Part shown: piece by piece, positions 1 through 10,629 of the stretch
How the letters are laid out: the number at the start of each line of letters is the position of its first letter
Numbering within the stretch: the first letter of the stretch is position 1
Source: an uncultured SAR86 cluster bacterium
GTDB lineage: Bacteria > Pseudomonadota > Gammaproteobacteria > Magnimaribacterales > D2472
Assembly: GCA_902520725.1 (NCBI GenBank)
Contig: CABYPB010000001.1
Coordinates: 1 to 64,000 of the forward strand
Direction: 5' to 3'
Length of the DNA stretch: 64,000 nt
Position numbers and translations under genes: made by a program
Notes under the pieces: generated by a model
What the model was told of the DNA's origin: nothing
The model's input: the letters and a program-made list of their open reading frames with translations, nothing else
The model's database searches: none

Positions 1-2
1 TG

Positions 3-269
3 GGCTGGTTAGGATTGGGGGTTCTTGCAAGTGAATTTGAAAAAACAATGCTTGAAACAGACATTGGAATTCTTTCTGAGGTATTTCAAACTGAATTTGG
101 TTTTCATTTTCTAGAGGTTGTTGGAAAAAGAACTCATGAACTAACTGAAGAATTAATAAAAGATAGGGCCTACTCTATTCTCTACGCAAGAAAATTTGAA
201 GAAGAATTAGAAAATACTCTCAGAACAATGAGAGCAGAAGCTTTTGTCGAATTTAAAAACTTAGATTGA
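3..269 (+). CDS. surA: SurA-like periplasmic peptidyl-prolyl isomerase, C-terminal fragment (5' truncated by window edge)
   Basis: Frame open from base 3 (GWLGLGVLASEFEKTM..., parvulin-domain end); immediately upstream of pdxA-rsmA-apaH, the classical surA-pdxA-rsmA-apaH order. Confidence 0.8.
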   Translation, partial: GWLGLGVLASEFEKTMLETDIGILSEVFQTEFGFHFLEVVGKRTHELTEELIKDRAYSILYARKFEEELENTLRTMRAEAFVEFKNLD

Positions 270-1246
270 AAAAAATAATATATTCTCCTGGAGAGCCAGC
301 TGGTATTGGTCCAGATCTAATAATCCAATTAGCACTATCGAAAGAATGGGAAGCTCTAAAGGTCCCTGTTGTTGTTATTGGGGATCCAAAACTTTTTGCT
401 GATAGAGCTAATAAACTAAAAAAAAGACTTAAGATAGTTGAGTTAGATAATCTAGAAGAAATTAAAAAAAATAAAAAATCTGCAATACAGATAATCAAAG
501 TCTCCAATTGTAAAAACACTAACGCGGGTAAGCTAACAACACTTAATGCCCAATATGTTTTAGATGTTCTTGATTATGCTATTAAAAAAACTATTTATAA
601 CAAAGATGCAGCTTTGGTAACAGGGCCTTTGAATAAAGAAATGATCATATCTATTAGTAAAACATTTACTGGTCATACAGAATATATTCAAAAAGTTACC
701 AAAAGTAATGATGTTCTTATGATGCTTGCTTCTAATAAGCTAAGAGTTGCTTTGGCAACAACTCATATACCTTTAAAAAGTGTCCCAAAGAAAATTACAA
801 AAAATCTTATAAAAAATAAAATCAGGATTCTTAATAATGATCTTAAGGATAAATTTAATATTAAAAAACCAAACATAAAAATATTAGGATTGAATCCCCA
901 TGCGGGTGAAAACGGTAAAATTGGTAAGGAAGAATTAGAGCATATAAAACCAGCAGTTAAGGAATTAAGGAAAAGTAATATTAATGTTTCAATGCCTATT
1001 TCAGCTGATACTGCATTCTCGCATAAGATTTTAAAAGAAACTGATGCATATCTTGGAATGTATCATGATCAAGTTCTTCCGGTCTTAAAGGCATTAAGTT
1101 TTGGTAATTCTATTAATATAACTCTTGGAGTACCAATAATTAGAACTTCTGTTGATCATGGTGTTGCTCTAGATATTTCAGGAACTAACAAAGCTGACAC
1201 TTCATCTCTAATCCTTGCAATAAAGACTGCAAAAAAATTAATTTAA
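266..1246 (+). CDS. pdxA: 4-hydroxythreonine-4-phosphate dehydrogenase PdxA
   Basis: SPGEPAGIGPDL, TGPLNKE, GHTEYI, GMYHDQVLPVLK motifs; TTG start overlapping surA stop. Confidence 0.95.
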   Translation: MKKIIYSPGEPAGIGPDLIIQLALSKEWEALKVPVVVIGDPKLFADRANKLKKRLKIVELDNLEEIKKNKKSAIQIIKVSNCKNTNAGKLTTLNAQYVLDVLDYAIKKTIYNKDAALVTGPLNKEMIISISKTFTGHTEYIQKVTKSNDVLMMLASNKLRVALATTHIPLKSVPKKITKNLIKNKIRILNNDLKDKFNIKKPNIKILGLNPHAGENGKIGKEELEHIKPAVKELRKSNINVSMPISADTAFSHKILKETDAYLGMYHDQVLPVLKALSFGNSINITLGVPIIRTSVDHGVALDISGTNKADTSSLILAIKTAKKLI

Positions 1247-2013
1247 TGAGTTCAAGAGATATCAGGAGAAAATATGGTCAAAACTATTTAATAGATCCAG
1301 CTATATTATTTGAGATGGGTGAAGTGATTTCCCCAAATGACTCAGATAATTTTATTGAAATTGGTCCAGGTATTGGTGCTCTTACCAATCAAATAAATAC
1401 AGAAAACATTAATATTACTGCCATAGATATTGATGCAGACAATATTGAAACCCTAAAAAATAAATTTAAAGGTCCTGCTAATTTTAATTTTATAAATGAA
1501 GATATTCTTAAATTTAAGTTAGAAGACTTAAAGGTCGAAAAAAGAATAGTAGGCAACCTTCCCTATAATATTTCTACTCAAATAATCTTAAAGTTATTAA
1601 ATGACTATCAAAAGATAATAGATATGCATTTCTTAGTCCAAAAAGAAGTTGCGCAAAAAATTACTGGCCAAGTAGCATCAAAAAATTGGGGTAAACTTGC
1701 AATAAAGATCTCAGCATTTTTTAATAGTGAAATTTTATTTGATGTGCCACCCGAAGCATTTGATATAAAACCAAAAGTAAATTCAAGCTTTATAAGACTC
1801 CTTCCAAAGAAAGATTTAAATTATGACCTCTCCATAAAAGATAATCTTTATAAAATAATTGATCTAGCTTTTTCTTCAAAAAGAAAAAATATAAAAAATA
1901 ATTTAAAGAAGTTAGACATCGATTGGGATAAAACAAATATAGACCCAACTAAGAGATCTGAAGAAATTCCATTATCTGATTTTATTAATCTAGCAAAGGT
2001 ATATTCGGCCTAA
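1246..2013 (+). CDS. rsmA: 16S rRNA (adenine1518/1519-N6)-dimethyltransferase RsmA/KsgA
   Basis: RRKYGQNYLID, EIGPGIGALT, VGNLPYNIST motifs. Confidence 0.95.
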   Translation: MSSRDIRRKYGQNYLIDPAILFEMGEVISPNDSDNFIEIGPGIGALTNQINTENINITAIDIDADNIETLKNKFKGPANFNFINEDILKFKLEDLKVEKRIVGNLPYNISTQIILKLLNDYQKIIDMHFLVQKEVAQKITGQVASKNWGKLAIKISAFFNSEILFDVPPEAFDIKPKVNSSFIRLLPKKDLNYDLSIKDNLYKIIDLAFSSKRKNIKNNLKKLDIDWDKTNIDPTKRSEEIPLSDFINLAKVYSA

Positions 2014-2819
2014 TGGCACATTATGTTATTGGTGACGTTCAAGGTTGTTACGATGAGTTAAAATTACTTTGTAAGAAAATTAATTTCAATCCAAATAAAG
2101 ATTTACTAATATTTGCAGGAGATCTTGTAAATAGAGGCCCGAAATCACTTGAGGTGCTAAATTTCTGCCTCAAAAATAAAAAATCTGTAAGAGCTGTCCT
2201 AGGAAATCATGATTTTTACCTACTTTATCTTTTGGAGCACAAAAAGAAAAACGAGTCTCTAAAGAATATTCTTAACTCAAAAAATAGTAACAAGATTTAT
2301 AGCTGGTTAAAAAAACTTCCCCTCTTGCTAACGATCAAAATTAAATCATCAAAAGAATCATTTTGGATTAGTCATGCTGGAATACCATTTATTTGGGATC
2401 TAAAGAAAGCAAAAAATCTTTCAGATGAAATGAAAGTGGTTATGAAAAATGACTCTTTTAATGTTCTTGAGAATATGTGGGGTGATAGGCCAGCATTATG
2501 GAAGGATGATTTGGAGGGCTATGAAAGATATAGAACGATAATCAATTATTTCACAAGAATGCGGTATTTAGATAAAAAAGGAGGCTTGAAGCTTAAGAAA
2601 AAAGATTTAAAATCGGAGCACAATCATATACCGTGGTTTGTTCAAACTCATAATAATTTAAAAGATAAAGAAAATATTATTTTTGGTCATTGGGCAGCAC
2701 TTGAAGGTAAAACAAAATTAGATAATATAATCGGATTAGATACCGGATGTGTTTGGGGGAATAAACTTACAGCTTTGAGATTAGAAGATAAAAGGCTGAT
2801 TCAAGTCAAAAGAAAATGA
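2013..2819 (+). CDS. apaH: Symmetrical bis(5'-nucleosyl)-tetraphosphatase ApaH
   Basis: YVIGDVQGCYDEL, GDLVNRGPKSLEVL, GNHD motifs; gene order. Confidence 0.95.
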   Translation: MAHYVIGDVQGCYDELKLLCKKINFNPNKDLLIFAGDLVNRGPKSLEVLNFCLKNKKSVRAVLGNHDFYLLYLLEHKKKNESLKNILNSKNSNKIYSWLKKLPLLLTIKIKSSKESFWISHAGIPFIWDLKKAKNLSDEMKVVMKNDSFNVLENMWGDRPALWKDDLEGYERYRTIINYFTRMRYLDKKGGLKLKKKDLKSEHNHIPWFVQTHNNLKDKENIIFGHWAALEGKTKLDNIIGLDTGCVWGNKLTALRLEDKRLIQVKRK

Positions 2820-3835
2820 AAATTTATAAAGTTGGTGGCGCTGTGAGAGATTCTTTGCTGGGTGTAAGGTCAGCGGATAACGATTGGGTTGTCATTGGTT
2901 CATCTCCTGAAGAAATGCTGGCAAATGGCTTTAAGCCAATTGGTAAAGATTTCCCAGTCTTTTTGCATCCTGATACAAGTGAGGAATATGCTCTTGCAAG
3001 AACTGAAAAGAAATCTGGAACTGGATATCACGGTTTTACATTTTACTTTGGGAAAGATGTAACACTAGAAGAAGATTTATCTAGAAGAGATTTCACAATA
3101 AATGCTATTGCTGAAGATACAGAAGGCAACATTATTGATCCGTTTAACGGTCAGCACGATATTAAAAATAAACTGTTTAGGCATGTTTCAGATGCTTTCT
3201 ATGAGGACCCGTTAAGAGCTATAAGACTAGCAAGACTATTTACTTATGAGCATTTAAAAGATTTCAATATTAACGACACAACTATAGATAGTATTAATAA
3301 GATAGTTTCAAACGATGAGATAAAAAAATTATCTACTGACAGGATATGGTCAGAAACTGCAAGAGCTTTAAATAGTTCTTATCCGAATATTTATTTTGAA
3401 AAAATAATAACACTGAATTTAAAAAATCCATTCTTTAAAAATTTAAATATTGCCAGTTGCCATTCGCATAAAGATCCTGAAGTAAGATGGGCAGAACTTC
3501 AAATAAATAATGATTTTGAAATAGGAGAGCAGCTGCCAATACCTAATGAATTTAAACATGCGTCTAATATATTAAAAAACATATCAAAAATTGATATGAA
3601 AATTAATGATAACGATTTGATTTCAATTTTGATAACATCAAATTTTAAGAGAAATGAGGATCTTATTAATAAACTAGTTACATTACCGAATCTAGAAAAG
3701 ACTAAAGATTTCATATTAAAACTGGTTAAAGAAATCAGAAATACTAATTTTTCTACCTTATCAAGAACACCAAAAGAGAAAGTTGAGCAAGAAAAGTTTA
3801 ATATGTACAAAAATATTATATTTAAGTGCAAATGA
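2816..3835 (+). CDS. cca: CCA-adding tRNA nucleotidyltransferase
   Basis: MKIYKVGGAVRDSLLG, RRDFTINAIA, DPLRAIRLARL motifs. Confidence 0.93.
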   Translation: MKIYKVGGAVRDSLLGVRSADNDWVVIGSSPEEMLANGFKPIGKDFPVFLHPDTSEEYALARTEKKSGTGYHGFTFYFGKDVTLEEDLSRRDFTINAIAEDTEGNIIDPFNGQHDIKNKLFRHVSDAFYEDPLRAIRLARLFTYEHLKDFNINDTTIDSINKIVSNDEIKKLSTDRIWSETARALNSSYPNIYFEKIITLNLKNPFFKNLNIASCHSHKDPEVRWAELQINNDFEIGEQLPIPNEFKHASNILKNISKIDMKINDNDLISILITSNFKRNEDLINKLVTLPNLEKTKDFILKLVKEIRNTNFSTLSRTPKEKVEQEKFNMYKNIIFKCK

Positions 3836-4557
3836 ACAAGACTATATTTATAACAGGGGCTGCTAAAAGAATTGGTAAAGAAATAGCTCTTACTTTTAAA
3901 GAATTAGGTTGGAATATTATCATTCATTACAACTCATCTAAAAGTGATGCTGATAATCTAGCTGATCAAATTAATAAAGATAATCCTAATTCTGCTAAAA
4001 CTGTTCAAGGTAATCTTGATGTAAAAGAAGATGTTCAGAAAATTTTAAATGAAGTAAATGATGCATTTCCCTCAATAGACCTATTGATAAATAATGCTTC
4101 TACTTTTTATCCAACACCTATTGATGAAATTTCGGAAGATCATTGGGAAAAACTAATTGGAAGTAACTTAAAAGGTCCACTTTTTCTAATACAAGGCCTT
4201 AAAGAAAAACTAAAAAAATCTAATGGATCAATTATTAATATAACTGATACAAATTTAACAAAAGGAGTTGCAAATTATTCTATATATTCAGCAGCAAAAG
4301 CCGGTTTGGAGGCAATAACTAAAGGGCTTGCAAGAGAGTTAGCGCCTGAAATAAAAGTTAATGCAATTGCGCCTGGCGCTATGCTTGAACCTCCAGATGT
4401 TACTTGGACTGAAGAACAAAAAAATAAGGTTATTGAAACAATACCTCTTAAGAGAATGGGTTCAGAAAAGGATATTGCTAATGCGGTGAAATTCCTTGCC
4501 AACTCTGAATATATTACTGGCCAAACTATCAAAGTGGATGGGGGAAGATCTTTATAA
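3832..4557 (+). CDS. SDR-family pteridine/dihydromonapterin reductase-like (FolM-like)
   Basis: TGAAKRIGKEIA (TGxxxRxG variant typical of pteridine reductases), YSIYSAAKAG, near folK/folB. Confidence 0.75.
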   Translation: MNKTIFITGAAKRIGKEIALTFKELGWNIIIHYNSSKSDADNLADQINKDNPNSAKTVQGNLDVKEDVQKILNEVNDAFPSIDLLINNASTFYPTPIDEISEDHWEKLIGSNLKGPLFLIQGLKEKLKKSNGSIINITDTNLTKGVANYSIYSAAKAGLEAITKGLARELAPEIKVNAIAPGAMLEPPDVTWTEEQKNKVIETIPLKRMGSEKDIANAVKFLANSEYITGQTIKVDGGRSL

Positions 4558-5606
4558 TGGAGCCACTCGACGATGCAAAATTTTCTGGTACAAAAGAAGT
4601 TGCTGAACATTTAACAATTGAAGTATCAAACTTACAGCCATGGATTGACGAATTTGTGCATGAAGCTGGAAGAATTAACTCTATTGAACAATTTAAAGGC
4701 GGCCAATCTAACCCAACTTATAAAATTGTTACTGATTCTAAAAATCTTGTTTTAAGAAGAAAGCCACCAGGCAAGCTTTTACCATCAGCGCATGCCGTTG
4801 ATAGAGAATATAAAGTTATAACAGCTTTGTATGAAACTGATGTTCCAGTGCCAAAAACATATGGGCTCTGCGAAGATGATGAAGTAGCAGGTACAGCTTT
4901 TTTTGTTATGGATTTTTTAGATGGAGATCTTTTTTGGAATCCTATGATTCCATCACTTTCAAATAAAGATAGAACAGAGATATATCGAAACAAAAATAAA
5001 ACTTTAGCTTTGCTTCATGGGGTTGATTATAAAAAGATAGGATTGGAAGACTATGGTAAGCCTGGAAATTATGTAGCTAGACAGGTTGCTAGATGGTCAA
5101 AACAATATAGGGCATCTGAAACGGATGACATTGAAGCTATGAATAACTTAATTGATTGGTTGCCAAAAAATATTCCCGATGATGATGAGACATCAATAGT
5201 TCACGGAGATTATCGACTAGATAATATGATATTAAAAAATAATCAGGTTATGGGCATCTTGGACTGGGAACTATCAACCTTAGGACATCCTATTGCAGAT
5301 TTTAGTTATCATTGTCTTTCATGGAGAACTCAAGAGGCATTTTGGGATCAAGCTAAATTAAAAGAACTTGGTGTTCCCTCTGAGAAAGAGTATATGGATA
5401 TGTACTGTGAAAATACTGGTAAAGACCTATCAAAAAATTGGGAATTCTATATGGCATTTAATATGTTCAAAATTGCAGGAATCTTGCAGGGGATACTAGG
5501 TCGAGTAAGAGATGGAACAGCATCAAGCAAACATGCTGAAGATAGAGGTATGATGGTTTACCCTTTATCTGAAGCAGCATGGAATACAATTAAAGAAAAT
5601 TTTTAA
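4557..5606 (+). CDS. Phosphotransferase family protein (APH/choline kinase fold, ACAD10/11-like)
   Basis: LVLRRKPPGKLLPSAHAVDREY, SIVHGDYRLDNMI, GILDWELSTLGHP motifs. Confidence 0.85.
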   Translation: MEPLDDAKFSGTKEVAEHLTIEVSNLQPWIDEFVHEAGRINSIEQFKGGQSNPTYKIVTDSKNLVLRRKPPGKLLPSAHAVDREYKVITALYETDVPVPKTYGLCEDDEVAGTAFFVMDFLDGDLFWNPMIPSLSNKDRTEIYRNKNKTLALLHGVDYKKIGLEDYGKPGNYVARQVARWSKQYRASETDDIEAMNNLIDWLPKNIPDDDETSIVHGDYRLDNMILKNNQVMGILDWELSTLGHPIADFSYHCLSWRTQEAFWDQAKLKELGVPSEKEYMDMYCENTGKDLSKNWEFYMAFNMFKIAGILQGILGRVRDGTASSKHAEDRGMMVYPLSEAAWNTIKENF

Positions 5607-5610
5607 TCAC

Positions 5611-6216
5611 CTATCTTTTAACAAAAAATAAAGTGATTCCTGATATAGAGGTAACTAATGCAAGTATTGATAAGACTTTTAGTAAAATATTATTGATATT
5701 GTCTCTTTCCTTGTAATCCATTATATGCAGGCTCCACATCAAGTCCCAGATTCTCCAGGAATCCGATCTTATTGAACCAATATCACCAGTCATATAACCA
5801 ACGTAGACATTTATATCATCTTTGGTATCTGTTTTAACTTTGTATACTGGCAGACTTCCTCTATATTCACCACCTGGATAAAGTTGTGTAACCAATATAA
5901 CTTCTAGAGGATTTAAAGTAGTTTTTTGAGATGTTATTTCTATAGCCTCTTCTTTTGAAAGAGGTTTAACAATATTTCCCTCTGGATAAGTTTTATAAGA
6001 TTTTTCTCCATTTTCATTTGTCTCAATAATAGAAGTTCCAAGTCTGTCAAAAATTCTTAATTCGACATCTTTAGGTAAACGATACTGCTCTCCTCTAACC
6101 AATTCAATTTTGTTATAAGCAAAATAAATACCAGATACAGTCCACAACAAAAGCTGAATGGATACAAATATACTTAAATATCTGTGAAGATTTCTTGTGA
6201 ATTTTTTTGTTTTCAT
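5611..6216 (-). CDS. PepSY-domain membrane protein
   Basis: N-terminal RNLHRYLSIFVSIQLLLWTVSGIYFA, C-terminal TM; PepSY-TM-like layout. Confidence 0.65.
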   Translation of the reverse strand: MKTKKFTRNLHRYLSIFVSIQLLLWTVSGIYFAYNKIELVRGEQYRLPKDVELRIFDRLGTSIIETNENGEKSYKTYPEGNIVKPLSKEEAIEITSQKTTLNPLEVILVTQLYPGGEYRGSLPVYKVKTDTKDDINVYVGYMTGDIGSIRSDSWRIWDLMWSLHIMDYKERDNINNILLKVLSILALVTSISGITLFFVKR

Positions 6217-6596
6217 TTTAATAATTCTTTTAATGGCTCAGATACAAAAGTATATTTTTCTATTTCATCACTTTCAAATAATATTTCTTCATCTTCGTCA
6301 ATTTGAAGAACTATATCGATATCTAAAGTCCTTGCACTAAATTTAGGAGCACTTCTATTTCTTCCAGCAGCATCTTCAATGGACTTAAGTTTGTTATTAA
6401 GTTCATCAAAAGAATCTTTAGTTTCACCGCATATAATTGAATTTAAGAAATCATCTCCCTCAAATCCCTCAGCTTTAGTTTTGTGTATTGAGGAAGATTT
6501 GGTATTGATTAAGATTTTATTAAGCTCTGATTGTGCGAAATCTAGATTCTCTTTTGCGTTTATATTGCTTCCAAGTGATAAAAAATATGTCATCAT
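6213..6596 (-). CDS. folK: 2-amino-4-hydroxy-6-hydroxymethyldihydropteridine pyrophosphokinase
   Basis: FLSLGSNINAKENL, RTLDIDIVL; adjacent to folB. Confidence 0.88.
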   Translation of the reverse strand: MMTYFLSLGSNINAKENLDFAQSELNKILINTKSSSIHKTKAEGFEGDDFLNSIICGETKDSFDELNNKLKSIEDAAGRNRSAPKFSARTLDIDIVLQIDEDEEILFESDEIEKYTFVSEPLKELLK

Positions 6597-6940
6597 CTAT
6601 GAATAATCAATCCAACATCTTTAGCGCCCCTTAGAGCGCCTGGCTTTGAAACTCTTAATTTTATTGATTCAACTTGAAACTCATCTTTGACTAAAGATGC
6701 AATGCCTTCAGCAAGAGACTCTTGTAGCTGAAAGGATGATTCCTCAACAAATTTTATAACAGCTTTACAGATAGTTTTGTAATCAACTGTATCTTCAATT
6801 GAATCGGTTTTAGCTGCTTTTTTGCAATCAAATGGAAACTCCATATCAATACTTACTTCTTGCTTAACTTTTCGTTCCCAATCAAAAATACCTATGATTG
6901 TTTCAACTCTTAAATCTTTTATATAAATTATGTCTTTCAT
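6593..6940 (-). CDS. folB: Dihydroneopterin aldolase FolB
   Basis: DIIYIKDLRVETIIGIFDWERKVKQ; ATG at 6940 gives ATGA-type overlap with tsaD. Confidence 0.88.
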   Translation of the reverse strand: MKDIIYIKDLRVETIIGIFDWERKVKQEVSIDMEFPFDCKKAAKTDSIEDTVDYKTICKAVIKFVEESSFQLQESLAEGIASLVKDEFQVESIKLRVSKPGALRGAKDVGLIIHR

Positions 6941-7941
6941 TGCGTTAATTCGTTTAGGGGCCATCTTGCCCTTACTTTTGACCTAATGTTTTGTTCCTTG
7001 GGAGGTGACATCATTGAGCCTACAAAGGCAATCATAGCTGCATTATCTCCACAATATTTTAAATCAGGATAATAAACTTTAATGTTAAGTATACCTTCAA
7101 GATTTTTAAATTCTTCTCTTATATATTTATTTGCAGCAACTCCTCCAGCAACAATAAGATCAGATCGATTAGTTTCTTCAATAGCCTTTTTAATCTTAGC
7201 TATCAAAACATCTGTAACAGCTTTTTGAAAAGATGCTGCGATATCAGCCTTGATTTTGTCATTTAAATTCCCAATTTTTTGGATCGTATACAAAACTGCT
7301 GTTTTTAAACCGCTAAGACTCATGTTTAAATTATCGCTATGAATCATTGGTCTTGGGAAATCATAAGCTAAAGGATTCCCTTTAAGAGCCAATTTTTCAA
7401 TATGAGGTCCTCCAGGGTAAGGTAGTCCTAGTAATTTACCCACTTTATCAAATGCTTCACCAACAGCATCATCTTGAGATTGTCCAAGTATTTCATAATC
7501 AGCTTTTGCTTTCACATCAACAATCATACTGTGACCACCTGAAACTAATAGACATATAAAAGGCATAGAGATTTCAGGAAATTCCATCATAGGAGACATC
7601 AAATGACCTTCTAAATGATTGATCGGAATAAGTGGAACATCTAATGCAGTAGATAAGCCTTGTGCAAAGCTTTCACCAATCAGCAGTGCTCCAAGTAAAC
7701 CAGGCCCAGATGTATAAGCTATTTTATCAATACTCTCTAATGTATCTTCCCCAAGAGCGTCTTTTAATACATCAATTATTTTCACGCAATGATCTCTAGA
7801 AGCCAACTCAGGAACCACACCGCCATATTCGGCATGCATTTTCATTTGGCTATAAACGGATTCACCAACAATTCCTTTGTTACTATCGTATACAGCAATT
7901 GCTGTTTCATCACATGAAGTTTCTATACCTAAAGTTTTCAT
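6937..7941 (-). CDS. tsaD: tRNA N6-adenosine threonylcarbamoyltransferase TsaD
   Basis: MKTLGIETSCDETAIAVYD, HLEGHL, LVSGGHS motifs; divergent to rpsU. Confidence 0.97.
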   Translation of the reverse strand: MKTLGIETSCDETAIAVYDSNKGIVGESVYSQMKMHAEYGGVVPELASRDHCVKIIDVLKDALGEDTLESIDKIAYTSGPGLLGALLIGESFAQGLSTALDVPLIPINHLEGHLMSPMMEFPEISMPFICLLVSGGHSMIVDVKAKADYEILGQSQDDAVGEAFDKVGKLLGLPYPGGPHIEKLALKGNPLAYDFPRPMIHSDNLNMSLSGLKTAVLYTIQKIGNLNDKIKADIAASFQKAVTDVLIAKIKKAIEETNRSDLIVAGGVAANKYIREEFKNLEGILNIKVYYPDLKYCGDNAAMIAFVGSMMSPPKEQNIRSKVRARWPLNELTQ

Positions 7942-7991
7942 AAAAAAGTTTTGCAAAAATGTTAATAAAAGCCTAAACTACGCGTCACATT

Positions 7992-8207
7992 ATGCCTTCA
8001 ATTATTATAAAAGATACAGAACATTTTGATATTGGTTTGAGAAAATTCAAGCGTGCTTGTGAGAAAGCTGCAATAGTTCCAGAAATCAGAGCTAGAGAAT
8101 TTTATGAAAAACCAACTGAAAAAAAGAAACGTTTAATGGCTGCAGCCGTCAAAAGAGCAAGAAAAACTAATAGAAAATTTTCTTTTTCTAGGCAAAGACA
8201 TAGATAG
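7992..8207 (+). CDS. rpsU: 30S ribosomal protein S21
   Basis: 71 aa, basic; [17 protein letters not shown]...[13 protein letters not shown]. Confidence 0.97.
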   Translation: MPSIIIKDTEHFDIGLRKFKRACEKAAIVPEIRAREFYEKPTEKKKRLMAAAVKRARKTNRKFSFSRQRHR

Positions 8208-8209
8208 TT

Positions 8210-8653
8210 TTGGCACTGTTATCTGATATCAAAAAAGATCTTAAACAAGCAATGCTTGATAAAAATGATTTGGAAAGAGATACCATTCGTATGTTTCTTG
8301 CCGAAGTTCAACGTTTTGAAATAGATAATCAAGAAGAAGCAGATGATTCCAAAGCTCTTCAAATTGTAAATAAAATGATTAAACAGAGAAATGATTCCAT
8401 TACTCAGTTTAAAAGCGGTGGAAGAGATGATCTAGCTGATAAAGAACAAAAAGAAGTGGATATTCTTTCAAAATATAAGCCTGCTCAACTAAGTGAAGAA
8501 GAAGTCACTCAAAAAGTAAAAGAAGCAATCGAAAGTGCAGGAGCATCCTCCATGCAAGATATGGGCAAAGTCATGGGAATATTAAATTCATCACTGGCTG
8601 GATCAGCTGATATGGGAATGGTTAGTAAAATTGTCAAAGATAATCTTGGTTAA
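8210..8653 (+). CDS. yqeY: GatB/YqeY domain-containing protein
   Basis: [28 protein letters not shown]...; TTG start; after rpsU. Confidence 0.92.
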   Translation: MALLSDIKKDLKQAMLDKNDLERDTIRMFLAEVQRFEIDNQEEADDSKALQIVNKMIKQRNDSITQFKSGGRDDLADKEQKEVDILSKYKPAQLSEEEVTQKVKEAIESAGASSMQDMGKVMGILNSSLAGSADMGMVSKIVKDNLG

Positions 8654-8670
8654 GCTCTAATAATTATCTA

Positions 8671-9375
8671 ATGGAAAGAAACCAGAATCGTAATCATAAT
8701 CAACTTAGAGATATCTCTATAGAACCAAATGTGAATATCCATGCAGAAGGTTCTGTTTTAGTAACTTTTGGGAATACAAAAGTTATATGTAATGCATCTT
8801 TAGAAAATAATGTGCCTCGATGGATGAAAAATTCTGATAAAGGTTGGGTCACAGGTGAGTATGGAATGTTGCCTAGATCGACAAATGAAAGAATGAGCAG
8901 AGAGGCAGCTAGAGGAAAACAAAGCGGAAGAACCCAAGAGATTCAGAGATTAATTGGAAGATCATTGCGTCAAGCTGTAAACCTTAAATATTTAAAAGGA
9001 AAAACGATAAATGTTGATTGCGATGTGATACAAGCAGATGGTGGAACTAGAACTGCAGCTATTACTGGAGGTTGCGTTGCTATGTTTCTAGCAATTAAAA
9101 ATCATCATGATGATCAAAGAGCTATAAACGCATTTGTAGCTGCGGTGTCTCTCGGAATTAAAGATAATAAAATACTATTAGATTTGGACTATGATGAAGA
9201 TAGTTCAGCCGATACCGATTTAAATATTGTGATGAATGAAAGTGACGAACTTATTGAAATACAAGGTACCGCTGAAGATGCTCCTTTCTCAAAAACTGAA
9301 CTTAGTGATATGCTTAATATAGGTAGTTCGGCGATTGCTGAAATTATAAAAAAACAAAAAGCCTGTATTGAGTAA
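8671..9375 (+). CDS. rph: Ribonuclease PH
   Basis: [45 protein letters not shown]. Confidence 0.97.
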   Translation: MERNQNRNHNQLRDISIEPNVNIHAEGSVLVTFGNTKVICNASLENNVPRWMKNSDKGWVTGEYGMLPRSTNERMSREAARGKQSGRTQEIQRLIGRSLRQAVNLKYLKGKTINVDCDVIQADGGTRTAAITGGCVAMFLAIKNHHDDQRAINAFVAAVSLGIKDNKILLDLDYDEDSSADTDLNIVMNESDELIEIQGTAEDAPFSKTELSDMLNIGSSAIAEIIKKQKACIE

Positions 9376-10014
9376 GTGAAAGATTATCAAAAATCATTCT
9401 TAAATTTAGCAATAGAATCAAAATCACTGGAGTTTGGTAACTTTACCTTAAAATCAGGTAGATCAAGTCCATATTTCTTTAATGCTGCAAAAATGCTTGG
9501 TGGGTGCAGCTTATATCAATTAGCAAAATGTTATGTTGATGCAATTCAAGATAAAGAAATAGAGTTTGACTGTATCTATGGTCCTGCATATAAAGGTATC
9601 TTTCTTGGCTCAATAGTAGCTACACTTTTTAGTGAAAAAGGAGAAAACTATCCGCTATCCTTTAATAGAAAAGAAGAAAAAGATCATGGAGAAGGAGGAA
9701 ACATAATTGGCATAAAGCCTGAGGGAAAAGTTTTAATAATTGATGATGTTTTATCTGCTGGTACTGCTGGTAGAGAGTCTATTGAATCAATTAAAGATCT
9801 ATCAGCAACGCCCTCTTCTTTTATTGTTGGCTTAGATAGACAAGAAAGAGGATTATCAGATTTGTCTTCCAGCAAAGAGCTCGAAATAGATTATGGTTTA
9901 AAAGTTGAATCTATTGTCAACTTAGATTCATTAATTAGTTTTGTAGAAAACGATTCATCTTTCAAAGATCATCTTGATGATTTAAATAAATATAGAGAAA
10001 CCTGGGGAGCCTAA
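9376..10014 (+). CDS. pyrE: Orotate phosphoribosyltransferase
   Basis: GNFTLKSGRSSPYFFN, KVLIIDDVLSAGTA; GTG start; follows rph. Confidence 0.97.
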   Translation: MKDYQKSFLNLAIESKSLEFGNFTLKSGRSSPYFFNAAKMLGGCSLYQLAKCYVDAIQDKEIEFDCIYGPAYKGIFLGSIVATLFSEKGENYPLSFNRKEEKDHGEGGNIIGIKPEGKVLIIDDVLSAGTAGRESIESIKDLSATPSSFIVGLDRQERGLSDLSSSKELEIDYGLKVESIVNLDSLISFVENDSSFKDHLDDLNKYRETWGA

Positions 10015-10629
10015 ATGTTTTCAGGAATAGTTCAATGTATTGGTAAAGTAACTAAAGTAACAAACAAACAGGGTAATCTAGCTATTGAGATAGCTCCTCC
10101 AAAAAGTTTTAATAAAGGCTTAAAAAAAGGTGCAAGCATTTCAGTGGATGGTATATGTCTTACATCATTAGATAACGGAATTAATAAATTAAAATTTGAT
10201 GCCATTGAGGAAACACTTTTACGAACTAATCTAAAAAATATAGCAAAAGGTTCTATGGTAAATTTAGAAAGATCTATCAAGGCATCTTCAGAAATTGGTG
10301 GTCACCTGATGTCAGGACATATTCACTTTACAGGAACAGTAAAAAAAATTGTTGAAAAGTCTAATTCAAAAGATCTTATTATTAGCTTCCCAAAAAAATA
10401 TCATGAATTTATATTTGAGAAGGGTTATATAGGTGTTAATGGATGTAGTTTAACTTTGGGCAAAGTTAATAAAAATACTTTTAATATTCACTTAATACCG
10501 GAAACTCTTTCAGTTACAAATCTTGATGGCCTTTCTAAAGGTTCTAGTGTCAATGTTGAAATTGATCAGAGTACTATTTCAATTGTTGAAACAGTAAAAA
10601 GAACTTTAGCCACTCAAAAATTGAGATAA
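10015..10629 (+). CDS. ribE: Riboflavin synthase alpha chain
   Basis: MFSGIVQCIGKV, ISVDGICLTS, GGHLMSGHIHFTG, IGVNGCSLTLG duplicated lumazine-binding domains. Confidence 0.95.
   Translation: MFSGIVQCIGKVTKVTNKQGNLAIEIAPPKSFNKGLKKGASISVDGICLTSLDNGINKLKFDAIEETLLRTNLKNIAKGSMVNLERSIKASSEIGGHLMSGHIHFTGTVKKIVEKSNSKDLIISFPKKYHEFIFEKGYIGVNGCSLTLGKVNKNTFNIHLIPETLSVTNLDGLSKGSSVNVEIDQSTISIVETVKRTLATQKLR

Noticed and set aside
4275-4993. Minus-strand ORFs opposite the FolM-like and phosphotransferase genes
   Set aside because: Antisense to well-supported CDSs, no SD or family motifs.
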